DNA of 64,000 bases from Paenibacillus pabuli NBRC 13638 (GTDB lineage: Bacteria > Bacillota > Bacilli > Paenibacillales > Paenibacillaceae): contig NZ_BCNM01000028.1 of NCBI RefSeq assembly GCF_001514495.1, positions 1 through 64,000 on the forward strand, read 5' to 3'. Of the stretch, positions 1 through 10,400 are shown piece by piece. Below the pieces are notes generated by a model that made no database searches, was not told where the DNA came from, and saw only the letters and a list, made by a program, of their open reading frames with translations. A program made the translations under genes and the position numbers. Numbering within the stretch: the stretch's first letter is position 1; each line of letters opens with the position of its first letter.

Positions 1-1831
1 GCGCGGCCTCGGCAGCGGCCGGGGCTTCGCCGGCCGCTGCGCCAAGCTGCGTCAGCAGGCTGCGACGTTCGTGCAGCTGCTGGCGCAGCCCAAAGCGCAG
101 CTCCTGCAGCTCCGCGTGCAGGCTGCGCAGCAGTTCCAGGTCCGCCTCGCCTGCGGGCGGATCTTCTCCCGGCGGCGCAGCCGGGAGCGGGTGGTGTGCG
201 GAGCCGCACACCGGGCACGGCTCGCCATCGCGCAGCTCGGCGCGCAAGGCGGAGGAGAGCCGATGCAGCTCCTGCTCTCGCATCGTTCCGCGCAGCTGCT
301 CCTCCGCACTGGCCAGCAGGCTCTGTTCGCGACCAATATCCTGCTCACAGGCAAGCAAGGCCTCAAGACCCGCTGCCGCCTGTTCGATCAGATGCTGTCG
401 CTGTTGACTCAGACGGCTCTCTTCCTCGGCCGTCGTCTTCAGCTTGTCGGCCCCCTGTGCAGCTGCTTGCTTGTAGGTCTCCATCTCCGCCTTATTCTGC
501 CGCACTTGCTCCGCCGCAGTATCCAAACGGTGCTTTAATTCCAGTGCAGCCTGCAGCTGCCTGCGTTCTTCCGACTTCACTTCATTCGGCTTGAGGCTTT
601 CCTGCAATTCTTCCCGACGCTTGCGTCCTCGCTGCTGCAGTTCTTTTTCCTTCTCCAGCTGCTGCCCGATAATGTGCTGTTCACTCTGTCCTTTATCCAA
701 AAGCTGCTTGAGACGGATACGGTCTTCCCTCAGCCCGTCCCGTTCCCGCTGTACCTCTTTGGCCTGCTCCAACTGTTCCAGTCGAAGCAGCAGCTTGGGT
801 TCTTCCTCAGACATCTGCACCCGGGCATTTTCGGCCTTCTCGGCCTCCAGAATAGCCCGTTTCTCATGTTCAACCGCTTGCTGGCGAGCCATCCCGGCTG
901 CGTCCTGACGCAACTGTTGCTGTGCTGCCGCATCACGCATTGTCTGCAATGAAGGCAGAATCCCCTCTGCCGCCCCGGCCTGTTTCAAGCGTTGTTCACC
1001 GGCCTTGATCTGCGGCTCCAGTGCTTGCAGCTTGCGATGTTCCTCCATACGAGATTGACGTTCATGGCTTAACTCACGGACCTTGCCGAGCTGTTCGGCT
1101 TCCTTCATCGCTTCATCAAGCGCTTGGCGTGACACTTCCGACTGCTTCACTGCAGCTTGTAGAAGAAGCTCCGTCTCCGCCAATGTCTCTTTGCTGGCAT
1201 TGCCAAGTCCCTGCTGCTCTGCTGCCAGTGACTGATGGACCATATCATTGTCCTTCACCCGCCGGCTGAGCTTGATCGCCAGCTGATCTCCATACTTCTC
1301 CAGGTGGAACAATCGTTGCAGCATCTGGCGTCGTTCACTGCCCTTCAGCGACAAAAACTCGGCGAATTTCCCTTGCGGAAGAACAACTGCCCGCGTAAAG
1401 TCATCCATTTTCAACCCAATGACATCTTCAACGCAGCGATTCACATCTGCCAGCTTGTCAGCCCGCACCTGTTCCTCTCCGTTGACGGTTTCTATGAATT
1501 TGCTGATGGTATTGCTCACCGAAACCTCATTATTTCGTTTGAAACGACGTTCAATCCGAAATCGTCTTGTTCCCTCTGCCGACACGAGTTCAAAGGTAAA
1601 AGCAACAGACAAGGAATCCTCGGCATGATTCATGATCCCCTGGGTACCGTTAACCGCACGTTCCACTTTTCCGTACATCGCCAGCGTAATCGCATCAAGC
1701 AAGGAAGATTTGCCGCTGCCTGTTGGACCAAATATGCCGAATAATCCGGTTTCTGTCAGTACGGTAAAATCAATCTCCTGGGTCTCCCGATAACTTTGCA
1801 GACCTGCAACTTTCAATAGAATCGGCTTCAC
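1..1831 (-). CDS. sbcC: Exonuclease SbcCD, ATPase subunit SbcC (N-terminal about 610 residues, cut by window edge)
   Basis: SbcC is the SMC/Rad50-like ATPase that works with the SbcD nuclease to open hairpins and process blocked DNA ends. The reading frame starts at a GTG whose last bases overlap the sbcD stop (GTGA), with GAGGAGGT just upstream. Visible are an N-terminal Walker A motif (FGPTGSGKSS, about residues 30-40), a Q-loop region (VVLPQGKFAEFL), a long Glu/Gln/Arg-rich coiled coil, and a CPVC zinc hook near residue 539 (positions 206-217). The second coiled-coil arm and the C-terminal Walker B/signature half lie beyond position 1. The hook-proximal DNA is strikingly GC-rich and Ala-rich. 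Confidence 0.93.
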   Translation of the reverse strand, partial: MKPILLKVAGLQSYRETQEIDFTVLTETGLFGIFGPTGSGKSSLLDAITLAMYGKVERAVNGTQGIMNHAEDSLSVAFTFELVSAEGTRRFRIERRFKRNNEVSVSNTISKFIETVNGEEQVRADKLADVNRCVEDVIGLKMDDFTRAVVLPQGKFAEFLSLKGSERRQMLQRLFHLEKYGDQLAIKLSRRVKDNDMVHQSLAAEQQGLGNASKETLAETELLLQAAVKQSEVSRQALDEAMKEAEQLGKVRELSHERQSRMEEHRKLQALEPQIKAGEQRLKQAGAAEGILPSLQTMRDAAAQQQLRQDAAGMARQQAVEHEKRAILEAEKAENARVQMSEEEPKLLLRLEQLEQAKEVQRERDGLREDRIRLKQLLDKGQSEQHIIGQQLEKEKELQQRGRKRREELQESLKPNEVKSEERRQLQAALELKHRLDTAAEQVRQNKAEMETYKQAAAQGADKLKTTAEEESRLSQQRQHLIEQAAAGLEALLACEQDIGREQSLLASAEEQLRGTMREQELHRLSSALRAELRDGEPCPVCGSAHHPLPAAPPGEDPPAGEADLELLRSLHAELQELRFGLRQQLHERRSLLTQLGAAAGEAPAAAEAA

Positions 1832-3012
1832 GGTCCTTCGACCTCCTCACGCACACCCGGCTCATCCTCATCGACAAGTTCCAGGAACAGTTGTACCAGA
1901 CTGTCCTCAGGCAATGCCCCACCTGTTTGACGCTGATAAAATTTGCGGAAGAGCTCATGTACCGGAAGCTCGGATCGCTGCTCCAAAAGCCCTGCGGCTG
2001 CCATCTCGGGATACACCGGGCGGATATGGATGATCCCGTCATGCGACTTGCGGAGCTGCTGGATTTCTTTTAGGGACATCGCCTCATCCAGCCACACTTC
2101 CATATCGATAAAAGCCTGGGGATCACGTCCTTCATCCAGCCAACGATAGATCTCAGCCAGACCGCCACGCGCCTTCCAACGAACAAGTGGACGTCCAGAG
2201 GTCAACAGCACTTCTTCCACATTTGCGCCCCCTCCAGGTACCAGATCCACCATTGTGACGGACTTGCTCTGCCCCGCTTCGGAGAAACTGTAGGCCAGCG
2301 GAGAACCACTATACCGAATCACGCCTTCTCCTTTCACCGCCTGCGCACGATGGAGATGTCCCAGCGCTGTATATTGCGCCCCTGTCGACAACGCAGACGG
2401 ATCAACCGTATACGCGCCTCCTACCTGAATCGGACGCTCCGAATCACTTTCAACCCCACCCAGAACATAAATATGGCTCATTGCCAAATTCACTGTATCT
2501 GGGCGAAACGAAGCAGCCAGACGCTGCATCAACATCCCAACCCGCCGGCTGTAAGCTTGACGAAGCACATTTTCATCCCCGTCCGTTGTCAACAGTTCAT
2601 TCAACCGCGCCTCCGAGGGATAGGGTAATGCGGCAATCTGCGCAGTCTCTCCAGTTCGGTTTGCATGGATGGTTACGACTTCTGAAGTAGGCATGCCTAC
2701 AAGTGTAATTCCCTGTCTGTTCACAAGCGGGGTCACCGAAGCCACTCGCTCCGGCTGATCATGATTTCCGGCAATGACCACAAGTGGTCTCCCTTGTTCC
2801 GTAAGACGCGCAGCTGCTTCGTAAAACAGCTGTTCCGCCGATGCTGGCGGATTCACAGAGTCATAGACATCTCCGGCCATCAAGATGGCATCTGCTTGCT
2901 GCTCATCCGCCAGTCTGACAAGCTCATCCACAAAATCCTCCTGCTCTCGCAGCCGACTCCGTCCCTCCAGCGTTTTCCCGAGATGCCAGTCCCCTGTGTG
3001 CAAAATACGCAT
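1828..3012 (-). CDS. sbcD: Exonuclease SbcCD, nuclease subunit SbcD
   Basis: This is a Mre11-type metallophosphoesterase (394 aa) that forms the SbcCD complex with the next gene. All metal-site motifs are present: GDWHLGK at the N-terminus, GDVYD, GNHDQPERV and GHLHRAQ. The reading frame extends 16 codons further upstream, but the family begins at MRILHTGDWHLGK and an AGAGGGG site precedes that ATG, so 3012 is chosen. It lies 70 bp downstream of addA and overlaps sbcC by 4 bp, which implies translational coupling. The order addB-addA-sbcD-sbcC matches B. subtilis. Confidence 0.96.
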   Translation of the reverse strand: MRILHTGDWHLGKTLEGRSRLREQEDFVDELVRLADEQQADAILMAGDVYDSVNPPASAEQLFYEAAARLTEQGRPLVVIAGNHDQPERVASVTPLVNRQGITLVGMPTSEVVTIHANRTGETAQIAALPYPSEARLNELLTTDGDENVLRQAYSRRVGMLMQRLAASFRPDTVNLAMSHIYVLGGVESDSERPIQVGGAYTVDPSALSTGAQYTALGHLHRAQAVKGEGVIRYSGSPLAYSFSEAGQSKSVTMVDLVPGGGANVEEVLLTSGRPLVRWKARGGLAEIYRWLDEGRDPQAFIDMEVWLDEAMSLKEIQQLRKSHDGIIHIRPVYPEMAAAGLLEQRSELPVHELFRKFYQRQTGGALPEDSLVQLFLELVDEDEPGVREEVEGP

Positions 3013-3082
3013 TGTCCGTTCAACCCCTCTCTCCTGTAAAATCCATGTTACAAATCTCATCCGACCTTTATATCATTGCATT

Positions 3083-6000
3083 TCATAGTTTCACAGCATG
3101 TCCGTTATCAAAAAAGTACAGCCATTTCCGGTCGACTTTCCGACCCAGAATATCTTCAATAGCACGGCCATACAGCTCTAGCTGAAAACGATAGTTTTCT
3201 ATCAGTTTGTCCAATCCGCCACGATGCTCCAACACGCGATCTGTCTTGTAATCTAGCAAAACAAGCTCGCCATTCACCTCATACAGACAGTCGATAATTC
3301 CCTGTACCAGCACGGTCTCATTTGCCAGAGATGCTTGCATCTTACCGTCTTCTTCCAACGTCTGCATGCCCGTATTTGGTGAAAGTTCTTGGAGCCAATC
3401 TGCAGGAGAATGATGGGCGGGAAGTCCATATATAAACGGAATCTCCCGCTTCACCCAATCCGCGTGCAGCAATTCTGTCCCAGGTTCTGTATTGAAAAAT
3501 TCCGCCAGTTGTTCAGTCTCAATCATGTCTGCCTGATATGGAAGCAAGATTTGAAGCTCCACTAACCGCTGGATGGTCTCTTCCACGATTTGTGAATCAA
3601 CGGGTGAGCCATCCATAGGAAGATGCTGCATCAACGTATGATACACCGTTCCCCGCTCAGCTCCGGTCAATTGTTTTTCCTCCATAAATTGAGGACGATG
3701 CAAATGCAATTTAAAAGACGAGGCCTCTTCCAGAACTGGCTCATACATCGTAGATGTCTCAGATTGTTCCTGCATTTCATCCATAACTTGAACGGACGAA
3801 TGATCCTGCATGGCGAGCAATGTTTTCAGCTCGGTAACCGATGTACTGGCAGCCACTTGGGTTGCTGCGTGATGAGCATATGTCCACGATAACCGTCTGT
3901 CTACCTCGTGTTTGACTTCACGTATTAGCTGTGCACCTTCTTGCGCACCTGATGTGAGCCCCTGTTCTTCAATCTGACTGTCTCTCAAGGTTGCATCTTG
4001 TTCATTCTCGATCATCTCTATTTCAACTGAGGAAGGTAACAGGTCCACAGGCTGAACTGCTTTTAGGGCAGCAACACGAAGTCTCCGTACTTCGGTTATG
4101 CCTTCTTCCTCATCAAACGCCTGATCCACGAACAGGTCTCGGGATACGTGATCTGCAGCGATGACCGATATACTCCAGCGTGATTCATCATCCACAAGGC
4201 AGCCAGCAAAAGAATCACTGCCTCCTGCAAGTTCACGTAGCAGAGCCGCGTCCGGATGTCTCATCAGAGATGGACCGATCCAGTCCAAATAACTACGTCC
4301 TGCTGCAAGCAGGTAGTCGGGCAATACCCGTTCCGGACTGTCCTTAATCTGAGACCAGGCCACAGCCTTTTTAACTACATCTTTCACCGTACCGACCAAA
4401 ATCATTTTCTCTTTCGGACGGGTCAGAGCCACATAAAGCACCCGCATCTCTTCGGCAAGCAGCTCAAACTGGGCACGACGGCGAATTGCCAGATTCGCCA
4501 AGGTTGGATAGGCAACGCGATTCTCACGATCCACAAACCTCGGGCCAAACCCCAGCTCCTTATGCATCAGAAACGGCGAGTTCAGATCCTGCTGATTGAA
4601 CATCTTGGATATGCCGCCGACAAAAACGATAGGGAATTCCAAACCCTTACTCCGGTGAATCGTCATGATGCGTACCGCGTTATCCTGCTCTCCCGAACCA
4701 CCCGCTACAGTCCCGAGATCCCCCCCGTTCTCACGCAGTCTGGACACATAGGTCAGGAAGCGAAACAAGCCACGATTGGCCGTTGCCTCCTCATATTGTC
4801 GCGCGCGATCATACAGGGCCTTCAGGTTACTTTGACGCTGCATACCTCCTGGAAGGCCGCCAACCCAATCCAGATAACCTGTTTCCCGGTACATGCGCCA
4901 AATCAGTTCGCTCAGGCTGCCCTGTCTGGCTTCAAGCCGCCACTGTTCCAACTGACGCATAAAGCGAACTAACTTTTGTTTCAGCACTGTGCCGGTACCG
5001 TTCTCTCTATCCGCATCGTCACCTATACTTCCACCCATATTTGCAATTATACTAGCATCAATAACCCCATCTGCATCTGTATGTGCATGTCCAGAGGATT
5101 CATGTATGCGTTCGATAATGTCTGCCTCAACGGATACTGCCGACTCCCGCAGCCCCTGTTCCATTTCTGACCAGACTTCCGGCCATTGCAGCTGGGTTGC
5201 AGATGAATCGGGATTTGATGTGTGCCCGGCATGCTGCCTGTAGCCGTTCAACACGTCAGGGAGGCCTCCTGCGGCCGATACAACAGCATCATAGAAAGAT
5301 TGTCTCTTGTCCCCAAGACGAATCTGAGCCATCTCCTCTTCATCCAGTCCTACCATCGGCGAACGAAGTACGGAAGCAAGCGGAATATCCTGCCTTGGAT
5401 TATCCACAATTTGCAGCAGGGACAACATCACTTCCACTTCCGTCGCCTGAAAATACCCTTTGCTCTGCTCCCCTCCAGCAGGAATACCCTGTTGTTTGAA
5501 CTCCTCGATCATGAGGGGGGCCCACATCAGGGCAGAACGCAGCAAAATAACAATGTCTCCGTAACGCGCAGGTCGCATGGATTGAAGGGCTTTATCATAA
5601 ACATGAAGGGCTGGTTTATCTGTATCTCCGACCATTTCACGAATACGGCGAGCCATAGCCCGAGCCTCCAGCTGGGCGGTTTCGAGCTCGGCACTCTCCA
5701 ACTCAGCAGAAGGCAGAGCATCCCCGTTCTCGTCCGTGCTTTCCGTCAGATCAGGTCCTCCGCCTTGGCGGTCAATCAGCATGAGTTCAGGTGTGTACGC
5801 CTCATCTTCAAGCGTCTCTGCCGGGAAAGAAGCCCCATAAGCGAGCTGTGCTCGTTCATCATAGGCAATTTCGGCTACTCCTTCGTTCATGAGCTGCTTG
5901 AACAACATATTGACTGAATGAACGACTTCTGCGCGACTGCGGAAGTTACGTGCAAGATCAATACGTCTTCCTGCCCGCAAAGAACCGCTCTCTCCGTCTC

Positions 6001-7417
6001 CCTCCATATCCGAATTCGGTGCGTATTGACGATACTTGTTCAAAAACAGACCGGGTTCAGCCAGACGAAAACGATAAATACTCTGTTTCACATCACCAAC
6101 CATGAAGCGATTACCCGGATCTTCTCTGGAGATCAGCCTCACGATATCTTCCTGTACCGTATTGGTATCCTGGTATTCATCCAGCAGCACTTCATCGAAC
6201 CGTGCCCGGTATTCCATGGCTGCATCTGAAGGCATGGACAGTTCTGGCGTAGAATCTTCATGACGCAAAATATGAAGACAGTAATGCTCCAGATCACTGA
6301 AATCGACCTGACCGCGCTCCTGTTTCGCTTGTCGATATCGTTCTCCAAATGAACTGACCAGCTTGGACAGCTCCTGCATTAGTGGTGCCGCTTGCTCCAG
6401 CTCTTGCCAGAAAGAAAAAGCACTTCTTCCAAACAATGACCCTTTCAGGTCCGTAACCGCTTTTTTGGCAGCTTCACGCAGTTCTTTCACCTGTTCTTGC
6501 AGCCCCGGGTCCGTCTGGTCCTTTTTGCAAGGCTTCAGCTTGCCAAAAGCTGCTGGCTGAAACACTTCAGGCAATCGTTCCCACGGCATCACCTCAACAG
6601 CAGAAAGAAGCTCTTCGACCATTGCCAAATCTTCTTTTAATGTATCGGCATAAGGTTTGGGGCCTTCCGGGTGCATTGATATGCTAATCCCTTGTCGCAA
6701 CAAACCTGCTGCACCACTTAGGGCAAGAGCGGCATCGCGCAAAATACTCTGAACCCATGCAGAATGACCAAGCGCCTCGACACTTTCCACCTGAAAAGCA
6801 GCTGCCATCTCAGCCAGCCAGTGATCTGGCCAGGAATGACTGCGTGAGAAATCATACAAACGCTGCACAAGTCGATGCATGGCATCATCGTTTCGTTCCC
6901 CACTGAACCAATCCACCAATTCGCGAAATGTACTGCCCTCATCTTCTTCGCTGTACTTCTCTTCAAACAGTTCCTCCAACAATTCCTGACGCATCATTTC
7001 CGCTTCATTCTCATTTAAAATCCGGAAAGCCGGATTCAGCGGAATTTGCTGATAGTAACGGCGAATGACTTCCATACAGAATGAATGCAGTGTAGTAATA
7101 GACGCCCGTCCAAGGAGAGACAGTTGTTTGCGCAGATGTTCTTCCGCAGGCTGTTCTTCAAGCGCACGTTCCAGTGCTTCCCTAATCCGCTGCTTCATTT
7201 CGGCAGCGGCCGCTTTGGTAAACGTAGCGACGAGCAGCCGATCCACGCTGAATCCCCGAGAAGGGTCTGCAATCTTGCGAATAATCCGTTCAACCAATAC
7301 GGCTGTCTTTCCTGATCCGGCCGCAGCTGCAACCAGGATGTCTTCCCCGCTCTGCGAAATGGCACTCCATTGGTCATCACTCCAGAAGCTTCCCTCCGGT
7401 TTTGGCATATTCGTCAT
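3083..7417 (-). CDS. addA: Helicase-exonuclease AddAB, subunit AddA
   Basis: AddA is the UvrD-like 3'-5' helicase with a C-terminal RecB-family nuclease; with AddB it resects double-strand ends for RecA-dependent repair. Visible are Walker A (AAAGSGKTA, residues 31-39), the helicase motif LLDEYQDTN, GDVKQSIYRFR, EFPIVFVGG and the nuclease motif with GIIDC followed by LDYKTD near residues 1389-1393. At 1444 aa it is roughly 200 residues longer than typical AddA (about 1230). The excess includes Glu/Gln/Ser-rich stretches near 545-590 and 1110-1230. The ATG overlaps the addB stop (ATGA). Confidence 0.97.
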   Translation of the reverse strand: MTNMPKPEGSFWSDDQWSAISQSGEDILVAAAAGSGKTAVLVERIIRKIADPSRGFSVDRLLVATFTKAAAAEMKQRIREALERALEEQPAEEHLRKQLSLLGRASITTLHSFCMEVIRRYYQQIPLNPAFRILNENEAEMMRQELLEELFEEKYSEEDEGSTFRELVDWFSGERNDDAMHRLVQRLYDFSRSHSWPDHWLAEMAAAFQVESVEALGHSAWVQSILRDAALALSGAAGLLRQGISISMHPEGPKPYADTLKEDLAMVEELLSAVEVMPWERLPEVFQPAAFGKLKPCKKDQTDPGLQEQVKELREAAKKAVTDLKGSLFGRSAFSFWQELEQAAPLMQELSKLVSSFGERYRQAKQERGQVDFSDLEHYCLHILRHEDSTPELSMPSDAAMEYRARFDEVLLDEYQDTNTVQEDIVRLISREDPGNRFMVGDVKQSIYRFRLAEPGLFLNKYRQYAPNSDMEGDGESGSLRAGRRIDLARNFRSRAEVVHSVNMLFKQLMNEGVAEIAYDERAQLAYGASFPAETLEDEAYTPELMLIDRQGGGPDLTESTDENGDALPSAELESAELETAQLEARAMARRIREMVGDTDKPALHVYDKALQSMRPARYGDIVILLRSALMWAPLMIEEFKQQGIPAGGEQSKGYFQATEVEVMLSLLQIVDNPRQDIPLASVLRSPMVGLDEEEMAQIRLGDKRQSFYDAVVSAAGGLPDVLNGYRQHAGHTSNPDSSATQLQWPEVWSEMEQGLRESAVSVEADIIERIHESSGHAHTDADGVIDASIIANMGGSIGDDADRENGTGTVLKQKLVRFMRQLEQWRLEARQGSLSELIWRMYRETGYLDWVGGLPGGMQRQSNLKALYDRARQYEEATANRGLFRFLTYVSRLRENGGDLGTVAGGSGEQDNAVRIMTIHRSKGLEFPIVFVGGISKMFNQQDLNSPFLMHKELGFGPRFVDRENRVAYPTLANLAIRRRAQFELLAEEMRVLYVALTRPKEKMILVGTVKDVVKKAVAWSQIKDSPERVLPDYLLAAGRSYLDWIGPSLMRHPDAALLRELAGGSDSFAGCLVDDESRWSISVIAADHVSRDLFVDQAFDEEEGITEVRRLRVAALKAVQPVDLLPSSVEIEMIENEQDATLRDSQIEEQGLTSGAQEGAQLIREVKHEVDRRLSWTYAHHAATQVAASTSVTELKTLLAMQDHSSVQVMDEMQEQSETSTMYEPVLEEASSFKLHLHRPQFMEEKQLTGAERGTVYHTLMQHLPMDGSPVDSQIVEETIQRLVELQILLPYQADMIETEQLAEFFNTEPGTELLHADWVKREIPFIYGLPAHHSPADWLQELSPNTGMQTLEEDGKMQASLANETVLVQGIIDCLYEVNGELVLLDYKTDRVLEHRGGLDKLIENYRFQLELYGRAIEDILGRKVDRKWLYFFDNGHAVKL

Positions 7418-10400
7418 GAGGTTTCCCCTCCTTTGTGGTGAGACAGCATGTCCCAGATTTGCTGTTTGCCCGGTTTGGACAGCAGATTATATTCGTTACC
7501 TTCGATAGTTTCATCAAATTGACAGACAGATTTATACGGACAAAACGTACATGCAACCTCCTGCTGGATACGATAAGGTTCAATCGCTACATCCCCATCC
7601 GTAATCCGGGTACCAATCTCGCGGATATTGCTGCGAACGGAAGCAAGCAACGTATCCCATTGCTCCGGCGTAGCTACAGCAGCACTGCTGTAAAAGCTGC
7701 CATCTGCCTTAAGAGCAACCGGAATAATGGCTGAATAGCCCTTGTCCAGGGTATTATCCATTTGAGCAATCGCATCCCGGTCCGCCAGCAACAAGCCTTT
7801 CATTTTGAACCGTTTCAGCAGTTCTTGTCCTGCCTGCTCCGATGTCATGCCGTTCGCGGATTGCAGCAGCGGGTTATGCACATGGAAATACAATGTACCT
7901 CCAGGCATAGCCGATTCTCCAAGCCACTCCTCGGCGGCGCTAAGCAGCACCTCCAGGTACGTGAGCATCTGTAATGAAAGGCCATAATACACCTCATGCA
8001 GTTTGAGATCGGTCTGGCTGGATTTGTAATCAATGACTCGCAGCAGCAGACCGTTCTCTCCTTCAGCTACATCCACACGGTCAATCCGACCCACGATCTC
8101 CATCACGCAGCCATTTTCCAATTCGAAACGCAGCGGTGGCAGGGGTTTGTCCGGTCCAAAATCAAGCTCAAGCCCAATCGGTTCAAAACTTCCCCGTCTG
8201 GACTGCTCACCCAGAATAACCGATGCCCGACTGACAATGTCCTTCAACTTGCGGAAAATGTAGCCGTACCGCTTCGTGCTGAGCAGGATTTCGCCTTGCA
8301 ACTGTGGTGCAATCTGTTCCACGGTGTGCTCCGCTTCCTTCCGGCATTCCTCCGGAGACAGACTGCCCCAACTGCGATTCTCCTCTCGCAAACGTATCGC
8401 AAGCTGACTCAAGGCTGCATGGAACAATTGTCCGATGTCCGGAGCCTGTAAACGGTATAGTTGTCGCTCTTTCAGCCGCAGTCCATGGGATGCAAAATGG
8501 GAGAATGGACACGCCACAAAACGTTCCATTCGCGAGACACTGGTCCGTACCTCTGTTCCATATAATCTGCGGCTGGTAGCGGTACGCAAGGGCAGCGCCC
8601 GATTGCGATAAAAGATCGATCCAAGCAACTGCTCCAGCTGAGGTCTGCTCGTGTCCCGAGAGACATGCCAGTTATATACCGCCCACCACATTTCAGGAAT
8701 AACTTCTCCACGACGCCATCTGCGCAATTGTCCAATCAAATATGAGAGGCTTTGACCAGAATGAATAATGTAAGACCAGTGTGACTCCTCTGAACCCGCA
8801 ACAGGAGGCTGGGCCAGTAGTGGCTGCTCGTTTAATCCAAACATCTTGCGTATATGCCGAACAATTTCTGAAGGAAGAAGTGCCTTTCCTTCATCATCTG
8901 CGACAGGATAGCTCAGCCATAACTGCTTGCTCGCTGCTGTCAGGGCCGTATAGATCAGAAAACGCTCATCCAGCATTTGTCTTGTTGCTCCCGGTCCAAG
9001 CCCTAAACCTCTTTCCGTCAACAACTGTCGTTCCTGCTCGGTTAATACGCCATCCTCCTGAGGCACAGCGGGCAGCTCACCATCTACCGCACCCAGAATA
9101 AATACATACTTGATATCCTGAAGCCGTGTCCGATCCATCGAACCAACCAACACCTGATCAAGCGCTGGAGGAACAAGGCCCAATTTCAGTTCGGTCAATC
9201 CGGTCTCCATCAACCCGGCAAACAGATCGATATCCAGTCGTTCGGCCCCCATCATATCGACCATCTGGTCCAACAGATCCAGGACAGCACCCCACATTTG
9301 GCGATGCTCTCTCGAACGTTCCGGGTCCCCCTGTGCCTTGGCTTCTGCAGACATGTGATCCAGCTTCCAGGGAATCTCGGCATCCTCCAACAGCCTGTAA
9401 AGTGCCGTGCATTGGTCTTTGGCTGTCTTTGCCTTAAGCATTCGTTTCTCAAAAGCACCCATTGGATCAACAATCGCCGCACGGCATTTTTCCATCAAGG
9501 AAAGCATTTGTTCCCGTCCCCGGCCGTTAGCCTCCTGACCGTTGTCTTCCAAGGAGAGGCTGGGTACATACTTCCATGGCTTACCATCCGTCCAGCGATA
9601 TCCGTGAATCCCGCAAGCCAATATATAATTTTCGAGCTGATCCATATCTTCACGGGAAATGGAGCCGTCACGCGGAAGCAGCAGATCCGTTTTGACACAC
9701 CGAAATACATCTTCGTAACGCCAGCGGCGGCGAACCATATCCAATGCCGAACGAATAAATTCAGATAATGGATGATGAAGTTCATTTCTTCTCCGATCCA
9801 GAAAGACGGGCACATCATAATCCCTGAATAGGGGTTCAGCTATGTCGGCGTATGTATCCAGCTGACGAACGAGCACCGCCATGTCCCGGTAACGTGCACC
9901 TTCATCTTGCGCCAGACGACGCATCTCACGCAGTGCCCCTTCCAATTCGGCCCTGCGGTTCTCAGCTGCGTAAATCCGGATACCCGCATCACGCCCCTCA
10001 CTCTTCCACCGAACCCGGCGATCGAAGCCAGCTTCCAAGTGAGCGAGTCCAGGACTACCTTCAAATCTTGGCAAAACTTCAGGTTGAAGCACAGTTGTCT
10101 CATGAACGACACCCAGATCTTCTGCCATGCCTTTGAGGCGCGTGTATGCGCTCGCTGTGGGGTGGAACAGCTCCAGTTCCCCAGGAAGTGTGCCGTGATC
10201 ATAGGCACGATCCAAAGTCAGTGTAATCGTCACCGAAGAAGTTTGCAGCATCAGTCTTCCAATAACGCTCATTTCCTGCGGAGTAAATCCTTGAAATCCA
10301 TCTATCCAGATCTGAGCATCTTGCAGCAACGCACTTTCCGATAACCGCTCGTTCAATTCCGTCAACGTATCCTCATCATCAATATATAGTTCAGTCAGTT

